Part shown: in pieces, positions 34,980 to 47,590 of the stretch | Layout of the letters: every line of letters starts with the position of its first letter | Numbering within the stretch: position 1 is the stretch's first letter | Assembly (NCBI GenBank): GCA_023101885.1 | Contig: JALPQD010000639.1 | Location: 868,001-932,000 of the forward strand | Length of the DNA stretch: 64,000 bases | Direction: 5' to 3' | Source: Typhlomys cinereus | Lineage: Eukaryota; Chordata; Mammalia; Rodentia; Platacanthomyidae | The notes under the pieces: generated by a model | Databases searched by the model: none | Seen by the model: only the letters and a program-made list of their open reading frames with translations | What the model was told of the DNA's origin: nothing | Program-made: the position numbers and the translations under genes

Positions 34980-35274
34980 GGGGGCCGGAGAGGTGGCTCA
35001 GGGGTTAAGCCTCCGCCTTGCAGGCGGAAGGTCCCGAGTTCGGATCCCATCCCCCTATAGACGCCAGCGGAAGCGGGGGGCGCCTGCGCTTCTGGTCCTG
35101 GTAGGGTGGAGCCTGTGAATCCCGGGGCAGGGAGGTGGAGGCTCCATGGTGGTTCGCGAATTCGTCCGTGGTTCTACGTTACACAGACACACACACAACA
35201 CACACAGACACACACGCGCACACCATACACACGCACATGCGCACAGTTGAATAATAAATAATAAAAAAAAAAAA
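34980..35274 (+). mobile_element. B2-like tRNA-headed SINE, copy D (short subfamily, best preserved)
   Basis: Most CpG-rich of the five copies: 'ggggccggagaggtggctca', 'gccttgcaggcggaaggtcc', 'gagttcggatccc', the GC-rich body, then 'ggtggttcgcgaattcgtcc', a CA-rich part with CGCG interruptions and an AATAATAAATAATAA plus A16 tail. A short direct repeat AAAATCC at 34973-34979 and 35275-35281 is the likely target-site duplication. CpG retention suggests it is the youngest copy here. Confidence 0.92.
34994..35047 (+). promoter_or_regulatory. internal Pol III promoter of SINE copy D (A and B boxes)
   Basis: A box TGGCTCAGGGG at 34994-35004 fits TRGYNNANNNG. B box AGTTCGGATCC at 35037-35047 is close to GGTTCGANNCC. 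The spacing is typical of tRNA-type promoters. No T-run terminator lies inside the element. Activity is inferred. Confidence 0.6.
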
Positions 35275-35281
35275 AAAATCC

Positions 35282-37039
35282 ATGTAAGTTTCCCTTAGGT
35301 TTCTCAATACTAAGCAGATCATTTTGTTGGAGCTCTAGAACAACCCACAGTGTAGTGTCTTTTCTTCTATCATTGTAAAATCGGGAATGAAAGTATTCAT
35401 CATACTGTGGTCAAATGTATTCACTAACAGACTAGTCTTTACTACCAACATTGGTTATTCTGAGAGCTATGGTGAACATGGATATTTAAATTTCCAAGAA
35501 TCATTACCGTAAGAACATGATCTTTTTAACTGAATCTGAAACAGACTCACTGTGGAGACACAACAGTAATAGAGGCAAGCAAAGGGAAGAACTTAGCAAA
35601 CTAAGATTCCACCGGGTTTGGGTTGCAGACACACCCCTCTTCTAACAATGCACTTGGCAGTGTAGATCGCTGAGATACCAGTGCTGTGCACACACACCTT
35701 TCTCTAAACAAGGAATCTAGCAACCTAGTAGCAACCTAGGATGTCCACTGCATATATGCCTCCTTGAAGCAATGTAAATAAACTATTCTCCTTAGCAACC
35801 TTTTGATAACACATCCTGCAACGCAAGTCAGTCTGGCCTAGACTAGCTTTGGATTCACGCAGAGCTAAGTGAGCTGTGTCTTTTAAGTGAACCTTTAAGG
35901 GAAATTCCCTATTTACCATCATATGTGCATGAATAATTGGGAGTGAACATGATGAACATCAGATATATTATGGGAAGTGACATGCACAGTGAGAAAGATC
36001 TTAGATAATCTGAGACCCATTCAAAACGTAGAATGACTCAAAGCACATCAATAGTAATGGAAGTCTTTGTTGAGCCCCATAGAAGAAACTCCTGAACAAT
36101 AATTGGTGCTTTGCAAATCTTCACTCACGTGGCCCTCTGCTTTCTTTCTAGTGCTTCACCTTCAGTGAAAGTTCCTGGACACTTCTGCAATTTCCTGCCT
36201 TTCATTTCATTTCCTTGAGGAAGACAGCCAGAACCTTGAACATACAGCCCAAACCTCTAGCACTGACTGCAGTAGCGGTTGTTAAATAATATGCAGAGAG
36301 AAAATGGAGGTAGGGGAATAAAGAGCTATTGTAAGTACATTTTCTGTATTTCTAAGGACTGAATGTTCAACATGGAATGGCTGAAACGACATGCCCTCTG
36401 GCCAGTCTGCATACACTTTATAGACTGAGTCCTTCTCAGGTCTGTTTTATATTTCATACTCTCTCCGTTATTTAATTCCTCTGAATAAACGTGATGTGTG
36501 CATCTTTTCCAAGAGTATTCTTTAAACATATAAACAAAATTCATGTAAGTGTGTAACATGCCCTGGCTCTGTGTTCCAGAGTTTGCTCCTACTGCCATCC
36601 TTGGACATCAGACTCCTCAGGATCTGTGGCCTTCAAACTCTGCCATGTGTGCTTCTGGGCTTCGAGAATACCAGAAAGACCCCAGTAGAAGAGCAGGCAC
36701 CTCCCAGGGCTGAAGCTTCCCCTTCTTAGACAATGAGGCTACTGACATTATGTCTCTAGTTTCTATCCAACCCATTACACAATGGTTCAGCTTTGGCCTT
36801 GTGAGCCAGTCCCTTATCCATTCCCCTCCTACACTCTATTTCTTTCTGTTTCTCTGAAGAACAGAACTAATATAACAAAACTGTCAATCAAAGCATTGCA
36901 GCTTAGGTACATATTAAAATGGGTTGACAGTGACTATTTATAGATTTCCCCCAACTTTTTAAAAAAATGTGACTATGCTGATACCTGATTTTCAATGCTT
37001 CTTTCTGTTACTAAAAACCATATTTTAAGAGCGATTGCT
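35282..37039. other. unassigned sequence, no gene seen
   Basis: About 1.75 kb without a nameable repeat; mixed composition. Frames up to 90 codons show no domain. Confidence 0.45.
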
Positions 37040-37690
37040 TTTTTCTAGCCATGTGGAATTGCAGGAGAAGATTATATTTAAATAGATCCAATTGGTTGTT
37101 GGGTGAGATGATTAGAAAGCCCTGGGAAAATAAATTGTCAAGTAATAAGAACTTGTCCATTTCCCTTGGTGCGTGGGTTCTCCTTCCTGACTCTCTGAGA
37201 ATACCGCAATTACAGAGTCACTTAATCAAAATGAGAATCACTTCTCAGGCTCCTGTTTCCAAAAAGGCAAACACAGTGTACAGGGGAAGGAATTGCTTTT
37301 AGCATTTCAAATTAAATTTACCGTGAAGTTGTAATATGATTTCCCTCAAGTTCTTTTAAATTAATATTCAGTATTCTGCATGCGGTGCTAACATTTGATG
37401 GTAATATAAGCTCATGAGCAGCTAATAGGGAAGCTAGAACTAAAGTGTTTGGCAAGCATCTTTGCTCCTGCCTTCCTTTCTGAGGATACTCTATTCTGAG
37501 GACACGAGCAGGTCTGCTAATCTTCTGCCATCAGTGTGTGGTCCGCCCATGGTTGGACAGTCTCAAATCCCAGCATTTAATTAAAATGACAAGTGGATTG
37601 AACAGCAGTTCCAAAGGAAAGTGTTCTTTTGTGGTCCTGAAGAAACCAGCATGGGCAGAATTGGACTATAAAAAGGCTCTTAATACCATT
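37040..37690. promoter_or_regulatory. candidate conserved non-coding element
   Basis: Repeat-free stretch rich in TAAT/ATTA and other factor-like words ('ccaattggttg' at about 37088, 'cacttaatcaaaatgagaat' around 37218, 'cagcatttaattaaaatgac' around 37571) and without low-complexity runs. An 83-codon plus frame shows no domain. Inference from texture only. Confidence 0.25.
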
Positions 37691-38859
37691 GCTTAGTACC
37701 CTTTCTCTGTACGTAGGTTTCATGTCATTCCTGGCTTAATTAAATGAGGGAAAATGTTTTAGTCACATGAATGTTTAGTCTAAAAAGTACATTAAAATAT
37801 TCCATTTTTTCCATTGCTCCATGTTAACATTTTCGTGCTAAAATAATAATAGTATGCCTACTTGATGTGTTTGGATGCTTGACATCATATGCAATTATTT
37901 CATTATTCTAGTCCCTATATGAGGAAATAGGAGCTAAATCTCTCCTGTACTGAAATAAATTGATGCATGAACCACCAAAACCTCTGCAATTTCACATAAC
38001 TCCTCCCTGTTTCATTGGGGTGAAGGATGGAAGGAGGTGCTTTGTTTATAATGAATAACCATGTTTCTTTCAATACGGATGGCTCTCCTCAGGAGAATGA
38101 GGATTTATTTGGATGGAGACCTTATGCCTCTTTTGAATTACTTTAGATCTCTTGTTTTTATTTGATTATTCATTTGTTGTTGGGTGTTGCTGGAGATACT
38201 GTCTTATAATCCTGCCTAGACTGAGCGAAACTCACAAAGTCATAAGGGGCAAGCTTATGTTTTCCATGTGCTGGAATTTTAGGCATATGCTTACTTCCAC
38301 ATTGGACTGCCATTGGATATTAACAAAGTCACACACTTTAAAAAACCAAATTCTTTTTTTTTAGAGTGAATAGATGAGATAAAGAAAAAAAAGAAAGGAA
38401 TAGACATAGAATAATCTAATTACAAAGAATGAATCTACCTTAAGTTAAACTAATATATTCTTATTCTTTTATTAATTTGTTCTTTCTTCTACCTTTATGC
38501 CACGTAAACTGACCATGAAATGAAATACATCATCCAAAATGGAATTTGAACAAATATATGATCAGTAAGATAGTTACCATAATGTTTTACATACGTACAG
38601 GAACACCACACAAATACAAACGCATAACATACATACATGCATACACATATATGCACGCACACATACATGAATACACATGTGTGCACACACATACACACAC
38701 GGGTACATGTGCGCATGTGCCTTATAAGACAGCTAGTTAGAGAGGAGTGGACATTTTTTCCCATTCACACTTCACAAGGATTCCTCACATGAATCTGCTC
38801 GAGATAATGAGATTTCTCATCAAGCACATTTAGTTTCAAGTGTGGTTACACCTCCTGTT
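37691..38859. other. unassigned sequence with an ACAT-rich patch
   Basis: Imperfect ACAT/CACA repeats at 38585-38705; otherwise no gene or nameable repeat. Confidence 0.45.
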
Positions 38860-38990
38860 TTCTACTTTTGTGATCTTAGATACACAATTTCACCTTTAAG
38901 TCTGTTTGTTCAATCTATACAATTGGTATAATAATATCAATTTATGGGGCAATAAACTGTAATGAAATGGTGCTCCTAAGGTTCCTGGTA
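38860..38990 (-). mobile_element. MIR-like SINE relic
   Basis: 'tgtgatcttagatacacaat ttcaccttta', 'tcaatctatacaattggtat' and 'aataatatcaatttatgggg' follow the reverse-strand MIR core (gtgaccttgggcaagtcacttaacc ... tcatctgtaaaatgggaataataat ... ctcatagggg). Diverged. Confidence 0.5.
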
Positions 38991-39469
38991 CTGTGCATGA
39001 AGCATACCTGCTCAATAACCCTAGCAGCCTTTTCTCATAACTCATCTGTGATAATGAGGAGGCATTTTGCCTTGCCTTCCTTGGGTGTGTGTTTTCACAG
39101 GCATGCTCTGACGGGCTTTGCATTTTACAATGGATTACTGTCAAAGTGAGTAGGCTATAGCTTGTTGCATTTTGTCTTTTATGGGCATGTGATGAATGAG
39201 AAGTGGTGGTGTGACATCATAAAAGCAGCTCTGAACAGAGAAAAGTGAAACCAGTTCTAAATCTCTAGCCCAACACACTGTCATGGTGTGAACTTGAATC
39301 TGTCACCTGGTGACTCTGGGCCTGACTTATTTCACCTTGTAAAGAACGCTATGATCTCACTCAGATCTTGCCAGAAAGTTGACCCAAACCCAGGATTTTC
39401 CCAGTCCTTTGAGATCTGACTTTATAATATCTGACTTTTTAATTCTCTCTCTCTTTCTCTCTTCTCTCT

Positions 39470-39700
39470 CTTTCTTTCTTCTTGTTTTACTGAAGTAAGG
39501 TCTCTAGCCCTAACTGGTCTTACTCTGGTTATGCAGTCAAGAATACGTGAGCTTGAACTCTTGATCTCTTGATCATCCTGTCTCCACCTGTCACTCGCTG
39601 TGATTGTAGGCACACCTGATTAACATGGTACTGCAGATGCAACTCAGGGTTGTGCATACTAGGCAATGCTATACCAACTTAGCTACACACCATGTTTCTC
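39470..39700 (-). mobile_element. B4-like SINE (B1 plus ID fusion), antisense
   Basis: The plus strand shows a reverse B1 part ('aaggtctctagccctaactg', 'gcttgaactcttgatctctt', 'tcctgtctccacctgtc', 'gattgtaggcacacctg') followed by a reverse ID part ('caactcagggttgtgcatac', 'taggcaatgctataccaact tagctacac'). B1 joined to ID is the structure of rodent B4. The CT-rich run at 39443-39478 adjoins it. Confidence 0.75.
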
Positions 39701-40549
39701 ATTTCTTTTACTTTTTCTTATAAGATGTCATTAGGGACCATGTAGAAAGAAAGCAAGAAATATACTGTTTGATAAATATGTTTACATTGAAGAAAATCTT
39801 CTAAATCAATAATTGATATAATATACACATATCATGGATAGATAGCTTGTAAGTATTGATATATTGCCATTGTGACTGAGAAAGTGATTCTATTTGAATT
39901 TATTAAGATTTTAATAGAAAGAGCTACATGTAACTGATAGATGTAGTACAGAACAGGGCGTGCAATACTATAGGAAGACACCATGCCACATGCACTCTGA
40001 AGGACTAGGTATGACATGTAAATAAACTTGGCAGATTATTATGAAAATTTGCATATGTTTGGGGTAACATATGTGACATACGGACATTTTAGAGGGGAAT
40101 GAAGTTCTGACATATGAAGTGATCATTTTCTTCTGCATGAATTCTTAATTAGAAAATGTGTCGTGAATGATTTTCTATTCATGTAGTTTTGAAACATGTG
40201 GAATAACTTAATTAGCATTTTTCATTGCCTTACAGATTTATGATTATAATGGAAATACATAAAATATATTCTAAGTACCTTTCAAAAGCATTATACTACT
40301 CTCAGCATGTTATCCAGTCACTTATTTTTTTTTAATTTTCTTCTCAGTTTCATTCTTTTACATTAAAAAGGAAATGAATGTTCACAATAAAAGCCTATGG
40401 ATTGTGGTTTATCAAGCACCCATTTTTGAGCATCCTTTTTCTTTGGTAAATCAAACAATAGTAGTTGAATAGGTATGAATGTATTAATCGCCTCAATCCT
40501 GAGACAAAAATATCTTGCCAATATAAAAATAGGATTATTTTATATCACA
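39701..40549. other. unassigned AT-rich sequence
   Basis: No gene or nameable repeat seen. Confidence 0.45.
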
Positions 40550-40840
40550 TTTCAAGGGCACAGTCCACCCTAGCACAGAAGTCATTGGGGTCCACATTCA
40601 CACAGCTTCTGTAGTCACAAAGCAGAGACTGAATGAATGTTTTTACACTCCGCTAGATTTTTCCTTACCATGGAGTTCAGGATGTGAGCTCATTACAAGG
40701 TGCTCCAGGCATTTCCGATGTGTCTTCCTATCTCCATTGGTATTTTTCTGGAAATTCCCTCATACACAGGCCCAGAGATGTATGTTCATGGTGATTTCCA
40801 ATCCTCTAGTTGACAATCAAGAATAACTAACCAAATATGG
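40550..40840 (+). mobile_element. rodent LTR-like repeat, 3' part
   Basis: 'gtagtcacaaagcagagact gaatgaatg', 'tggagttcaggatgtgagct', 'acacaggcccagagatgta', then 'gtgatttccaatcctctag' and 'ttgacaatcaagaataacta'. This follows the second half of the family whose 5' part occurs at 9884 and whose end carries the (GTCAAG)TTGACA motif. Confidence 0.55.
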
Positions 40841-43800
40841 ATTATTTTAAAGAAGAATTTGGAAACTTATATCCTGAATAGTCCCAGTTTTCAATGCTAT
40901 AGTATAAGTAAAAAAAATAAAAATTATAAAGGAAATTTTTTGAACTTTAGTCAGACTATGCAGGGCAATATAAGGAAATGCTGGAAAAATATTAATAATG
41001 GAAAAAAGCCAGTATTTGTAATTTTATGGCAATAAAATGTTAATATTCTGTTTAATAGTTCCATTTGTTTACAATATTTAATATTTGATAGTTTGATTAC
41101 AAACAATAAAAGTTCCAGATTCTTGGCTAAAGCAAAGCTTGCATTTTTCCCTATAATATCAAAAATCACAGAACAATTATTTATAACACTGTGTATCTTG
41201 GAAAGTGATCCTATAAAACAAACCATTTGGATCCCACAATGAGAAGATCTAAGGTTCAGGGTCCAGAGTTTTCTGGTCTGGTTGCACACTATGCTAAAAT
41301 GATGAGGGAAAAGCTGATTTATGATCCTCCAATGGCTGCGTAATTAAAAGTTTCAGGAGAAAGACACTGAATCTTACATATTTCCCCTCTGCTTGGCATA
41401 GAGCACTGATTAGGTGGTTCTCACTGGAAAAATCAACAGGCACTTCATGGGCTTCTGCTTAGGGTCTCATATGTGGTCTGTCAGCTGTGTAATTCTTCTC
41501 GTCAGGAAGGTTCTTTGAAACTTTGTGAGGTCAGTCCTTACACATGTGATTTATGGCTCTGAAAATCCAGCTGCTTTGTGAACCATGTTTCTTTTAGGTT
41601 TGTTTAGCTGTATTTTGATTGGATTTGTTTTTGCTTCCTCTTGCCCCCAACCGAGGTTGCTTCATAGGAGACTGCAACATGCAGATTTACTTTTAAAACT
41701 GCAACAGAAAAATATATTGCCCATTGGATATCTGGCTAATATGTATGCCTTTCAACACTAACTCTCTAGGAATGTCCACTGAGCAGTAAGAGGGAAAGCT
41801 TTTATTGACAGTTTATTGGGAATGTGGATCAAGCTCATATAACTGTGGGCCTTACAGAGGTGGAGAGAGTCTGTTGTGTGATGTCATGGCCAGCACTTGA
41901 TGTTTTCTTCAGATTTTTCCTTGTAAAAGAAGCAGACCTTACTAGAAAATATTCCAAACAGATGTTCTTAGCTCTGGCTTCAGTACTGCTTCAGTTCAGA
42001 GTTGGTTAGGTCTTTAAACATTCTTCACAGGGTGCCACATGCGGGAGTCTTGACTCTATATGTAATATTTATGATCACATTACAATGAGTCTATTTATGG
42101 TGTAAGTTTTTACATTACTCATAGGGTCATCAAGTTAAAGTTTAATATACCAAGCCATCTCTGCAATACCCATTTCTCCTTGTCTTAATTTTCAGTAGTA
42201 CCCAATGCAAGTATGAGAATAAGTGCATTTACAAAATGTGAGAAGGTGAAAGTGGTCAGGAGCAGTGATAATTTCCAGGAGGTGACACAAAAATGTACCA
42301 GTGAATATACACATGCATTTTTCAAGCATGTATTCTAAAGATCATTCATAGGCATGCTTAAGCTGAAAATAGCCACAAGAGAAATGAAAACTTTGCAAAG
42401 GCAAGAAACATCTTTTGCACAAAATCTCATGAATTTATCATTCACAGAAGACAATTACTATGTTATGCTTTTAGTCCTATAATAATGATACTCTCTGACT
42501 TGAAAATATACAAGTCAGAATTGTAAGAGGAAAGTAACTTCATAATTATTTGGCTACATTTTTCAAAAATTATGTAGATAGTTGCTAATTTCAGAAGCTA
42601 CAATAAAGAATTTACATTGAGATGTACCTTAAATCGTCTTATTAGTAATGTATCATTAAACATTTACTAGGAAAAAAGAAAGCAGCTAAAACTCAAGGTA
42701 GGGAATGAGGAAGGCAGGGATGAGAACTGCTTGATTTCTACAAGACATTTGAAAACATGACCACATGAGTGAGAAGAATGATATAAAACAAATGTAAAAT
42801 TAAGCATAGAGAGAAAAGTAGATACATAGAAGCTTCTGTATGTTGCTCATGAACCAGTTGGCACATTGTCCAGCTCCATTCCACTCTCACATATTCTTGG
42901 ACTCCCCTGATTTTCTTTATAAGGAAGGGCAGGCAGCTTGCAGCCAACCTTCTGGACCCCTCAGAGAGCCCTAGAAAAGTCTATGCTTACAAAGACAGCA
43001 CCAGCTGTTGACTTGCAGTAAACCACATCAGAAGCAAAGAAAACAAGGAAGTTGGTGGCCAAAACTTGCAGTCCTCCAGCTAGTGGACCACGGCCGACTG
43101 CCTACATCCTTCCTTCGTGCTGTAGAACAAACAGCAGGTCTTGATTCACTGCAGCCATGTCCTCAAGGTTACATGCCTACAAATAAATATCCTCACTGAT
43201 ATTGCTGTGAGAACATTCTCAAATGTTTTACGGAGCTTTTCCTCGGGAGTAGCTCAATGCCATCTTGGACTTTGTCCTCAGTCTAAAGTAAGGACAATGT
43301 TGTATAACAATATTGAACATACTATCCTGGAGGAAGACAGAGCAAGTAAACAGCTCTTTAGGCTCCTGAAACTAGCAAAATGGGCGGAGGAGGGAGCTCT
43401 CTCCACATGAAGAAATGCAGTCTACCTGTTGGCGGAGGAAATTCTGAAGGAGATGCTGAGCAGTCTGCAAGAGATGTCAAGCTATACAAAAGTCTGGAGG
43501 AGACTCTCCTACCAACAAGTCATGCATCAAAACCTCAGGGGTGTAGCTTCCATGAGTCTCATCCACATTAGGATGGATTTTCTGTTGACATAGCTGCCTT
43601 GCGCTATTCCAGCAAGTAATCCTCACCCCCCCTTCCTTTAAGTGGCTCCAGTGAATTTGTTGGTTCATCAACTTTTGGATCTTGATATAATTGCTACTTT
43701 GGTCTGTTATCCAAATCCTATCTAGGTGGAGAGACAGTTGTGTGAAGTCTTCATAGGAAAAAGTACCATAAAACATCAAGAAATAAAGGAAAAGTGAAAA

Positions 43801-44936
43801 AATTCAAAAGGAAGTAAAGTGAGGAGGGGAAAAAAGGGAAAGAAGACAAATTTGTGTCACGCAATCCTTAATGACCCATGGAAGTATTTTACTTCCACTA
43901 AAAAGAATCTCTGAAAATTTCAGAATTGTGCTTATATGATACACATAAAAACGCTACCACAGCTGGTGTATCTGAATGCAAAGTCCACATTACTAATTCT
44001 TCTGCCAATCTCTTGCTGACTCAAATGGAAAGATTGCATGAAAGGTACACAAAGGTAGGTTCAAAGCGTGGGTGTGTGACCCATAAGAGATCATACAAGA
44101 CTTTACAGATATCTAGTGTCACTAAAGTCAGTAGACTAGGACATGCTCACTAAGTTATTAAAGGCAAGTACCTGTGGTCAATGAGGAAAAAAAACTAAAA
44201 GGAAGAGAATTAATATAAGATGTTATGGAAGATAAAAAGACAGAGGACCCCCCGGTATGGACCATAAAAGTCCATAAGCACTAGGGAATGAGGAAGCAAA
44301 GACCACATATGGGATGCAAGAACATTAGGGCAGTGGCCAGAGCAGCAGCAGCAGCACCCCATATGTAATACACCCCAGGAACTTAGCACAACACAGTCCA
44401 AGGGACTTGATACTGAAAAGAAAATGTTCTGTAGTTATGCTGTCTAACACATGTGTCTGAAATGTGGCCAGTGCAACTGAGAAGCTCAATTATTAACGTA
44501 CATTTCAATTTTGAATAGTTGCATGTGTTTCAAGGCTATTGTGTTGGGCAGCATAGCTAGAGCAGCAGGGTTTCAGGGAAACATGATGTATGGACTAACT
44601 CTGATAGACATCAAACCCTAAAGGAATATAGAACTGTGACTATAGACCATCAGGCTTGTAGAACTTATCACAAAATAAACTTGTTATCCAACAGCTGCCA
44701 TTTTGCAAAGCCTCCACTTTAGCCAATTGGTCATTTTGTAAAAACAATACTTCCAGTCTATGTGCAATGCCTTTATTTTCTCTTAGATCCCAGGCAAATC
44801 TTAATAACTCCCAAAACAAAACAAAAAAACATTGTGGCCCCACCAAAACTCTCTCTAGTCTTCTGTTCTCTCTTCTCCTGGTCAGCAAGATTTCTGGTTT
44901 CTCTACCCACTCCCTCCTGCCAGGCAGTCATGAAAG

Positions 44937-44938
<2 letters not shown>
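40841..44938. other. 4.1 kb unassigned sequence, no gene seen
   Basis: No confident repeat or gene. 42950-43800 is GC-richer than its surroundings and holds open stretches on both strands (89, 63 and 100 codons) without recognisable domains; an old LTR or retrocopy is possible but unsupported. 41320-41760 is repeat-poor. A short CAG-type run lies at 44342-44356. Confidence 0.4.

Positions 44939-44985
<47 letters not shown>
44939..44985. repeat. (TC)n microsatellite
   Basis: About 23 uninterrupted TC units; explains the poly-SL frames on the plus strand. Confidence 0.97.
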
Positions 44986-44988
<3 letters not shown>

Positions 44989-45089
44989 CTGACCTAAACT
45001 ATCTCTTCTGTTTTAGTAATCTCCCACCTTAAGGCTCAACTATGGCTTCCTTGGCTCCCAGACCCTCAGTTCTATCTGAAGTGTCTCTG

Positions 45090-45138
45090 AATTAGTCAGG
45101 ATTCTCTGGAAGAATAGAATCGCTAGAATGCTACATAT

Positions 45139-45193
<55 letters not shown>

Positions 45194-45690
45194 AACATTA
45201 TATATATATTAAACAGACTCACAATAAAGGTATAATACTTCAAAGTAGCTGCCTGTGGTTGCTTCCTTTTTTACTGTAGGTTTGAAAACGCTGGGCTCCT
45301 ATGTAAGGGATGAGCAAACAGCAAACAGCAGCAAGGCTCATGAGCCCCGGCTTCAAAGGCAGTGGGAGTGGGAAGGTGGAAAAGCCCCAGCTCTATGTCA
45401 GCCAAGGATGTAGGCAGTAGTGGCAGCAGTAGCAAAGAAAGTAAAGAAGTCTGAAGAAGGCAAAGATGCTCAAAGATTGAACTCAAGAGCAAATTGACAC
45501 AGGATAAGGGAAGAGCAAGTCCCTCCTTGTACTACCTGTTATCCGCCACTGGAAAGTACCACCCACTGTGGTACCATATCAATTAAGTACCTGCAGACTT
45601 GTTCAGGGGCCTGCTCCAACCATGGACTCTCTACAGTTGTACCCCAAATAGCCTGCAACTGTCAAGTTGGCACTCAGATCCAACCCTAAC
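45090..45690 (+). mobile_element. rodent LTR-like repeat, second full-length-looking copy
   Basis: 'attagtcaggattctctgga' start, a (GT)n array at 45143-45189, 'tcaaagtagctgcctgtgg', 'gggaagagcaagtccctcct', 'acctgcagacttgttcaggg', 'gcaactgtcaagttggcact' end. Collinear with 7803-8400; the simple repeat sits at the same internal point as the (AT)n there. Confidence 0.72.
45143..45189. repeat. (GT)n microsatellite inside LTR-like repeat
   Basis: About 23 GT units followed by a TATATATA stretch at 45202-45209. Confidence 0.95.
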
Positions 45691-46564
45691 ACTCTCCCTT
45701 GTATCAGTTTCATATCAGTTTCTCTACAGTCATGCACCTGCAAGTAATGTCCACACGTGGTCAGAGTCACTCTCTGTCCCTTTCTTCCTCCCCTGCCAAC
45801 CTAATAGAACTGGGATTGGATGATATAGAGAAAGCCACTGTTCCACGTGCTATTCTGGCATGACTAACAACAAAGAAAGTTCTCATTTCTTCCTTTTCAT
45901 GAAGCTTACCTGATGTATTTAGTCTTTTTCATGTATTTTCAGACCTTCTTCTTGTATTTATATGCATAGCTACATCTCTCTCAAATTAAAAACAAGTATC
46001 CTTTCTCAATGAGAGAAACAACAGTCTTCCCAGGGCATTCAGATGTTCTTTAACCACTTCTCCCCTCGCATTAGCAAGCTGCTTGAAAGAGCATCATGTA
46101 GCAAATTGTGCTCAAATCTTTCTCTCCTATCTATTCTTTTCCTGCTGATCAGTGATCATGTTCCTGAAACTGTTGCATACCAATAAAAGTCTCATAGTCA
46201 ACATGTATGAAGCTCCTCCTAAATTTGAATTTTAATTGAGTACTGCATGAGCATTTGTCATTGTTAAATGTTCCTGGGAAGTAACATCTTCCAGGGCTTT
46301 ATTATCTGAATCTTGTTTCCCTTTCTTTTTGCACCTTCATTTTATTTTCTTCTTAATTTTCCCATCTTAAAATTTGGAGGTTGTCAAAGAATCTTCTGAA
46401 AACTCTTGTTTGCTCCCATTGTAGACCCTTCCTAATGGCTCTTATTCAGTACTTGTCAGCTCCAATGTTTAACTTGGTGTCACTTGTTGGAAAAGTACTT
46501 TTTGTTGGGCAGCTGTATTAATTCATCCAATAAGCACAGCCATGTGGAAAGACAGACACTGCTG
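45691..46564. other. unassigned sequence
   Basis: No gene or nameable repeat seen. Confidence 0.4.
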
Positions 46565-46690
46565 TCTCTATTGTTCCCAGGAGAAGCTGATGCTCACAGA
46601 TGTCAAACAATTTTCTCAAGGTTGAACCACTGGTAAGATATGTAGCTGGACATTGCATTGTAAGCACAGCATTTCTAGGTTTCTCTTTTG
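46565..46690 (+). mobile_element. MIR-like SINE relic
   Basis: 'ggagaagctgatgctcacag', 'caaacaattttctcaaggtt' and 'ccactggtaagatatgtag' parallel the MIR 3' half (gaggaaactgaggctcagag ... taagtaacttgcccaaggt ... gctagtaagtggcagag). Confidence 0.5.
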
Positions 46691-47199
46691 GACCTCCTGT
46701 CCCCTGCTGTCTACAATATAATCTCAATTGTCCCTCTTTCTTTTACAGTTTTATTTTGAACACGTGCAACAGCCCACACAGATTCATCCTAATAACTCTG
46801 TATGCAAAAGTCCACTTCCTGAATTTCATTCTGCTTGTGTGTCTGCATCAATGTTGTCTCGAACTGAAAAGGGATATAATGAAGATTTATCTCCCTACCC
46901 AACCCCTAAGTGTCCAGATCAAAAGCCAGGAGGTCATTTTTATGTTTGTTTGAAATTCTTTACTGTCTTGTCTTCTGCATCCTGTACTTCCTTGTGATAG
47001 CTCAGAGCTATATTATTTCACAGAAGAAATTTCCTTACAACCTTCTATCTGGCCAGTTTTTCTCAGTCATACATCTCAGCCTTGCATCTCAGTCATATGT
47101 ATAATCCATACCTAAAATTGCCAAATTCTTCTTTCTGTGCTGCAAAATAAATTTACTATAGCTCCTGTTCAAACTTTTGTAGAAGCTTCCCTCTGCATT

Positions 47200-47590
47200 A
47201 TTTAAAATCTCTTTATAGCAAGGTAAATGAGCCTCTCATTTTCACAATGACCATGGCTTATAGTCCAAGCCTCTTCTCTTGCCCAATACCCATGTGACCT
47301 CCTGTAACAGTGACACTGGACTGCTCCCAGCAGTATGTTACTGTGGTTCTCGCAGCTTCCCAGTGAGAAGGATCTTGTCTCTTATATGCCAGACTTGCCT
47401 CGCCAAGCAATTCCTAGGACTTCCTCTTCTGCATTCTGACTCTTAACCTATTTTAAAGTTGCAGTTATTATGTTACAATTATACAACTCCATTTTTCTCT
47501 CCACTACCTAAGCGGAGGCACTGTTTTCTCACCCCGTGTGAATGCCTGTGGGTTAGAATTAAGTAAATGTTTGATGAATGACTGAATGCA
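47200..47590 (+). mobile_element. L2-like LINE 3' end relic
   Basis: A diverged body with 'gcaattcctaggacttcctc' leads into 'aagcggaggcactgttttct' and an end with 'aagtaaatgtttgatgaatg actgaatg'. This matches the L2 terminus (gagggcagggactgtgtctt ... caataaatatttgttgaatgaatgaatg). Confidence 0.55.

Noticed and set aside
34980..35060. tRNA gene
   Set aside because: The A and B boxes are those of a SINE head. The sequence continues into the SINE body and does not close a plausible cloverleaf acceptor stem.
42950..43800. Retrocopy of a coding gene in the GC-richer stretch
   Set aside because: Frames are short and shift repeatedly, none is recognisable, and there is no poly(A) tail or flanking direct repeat.
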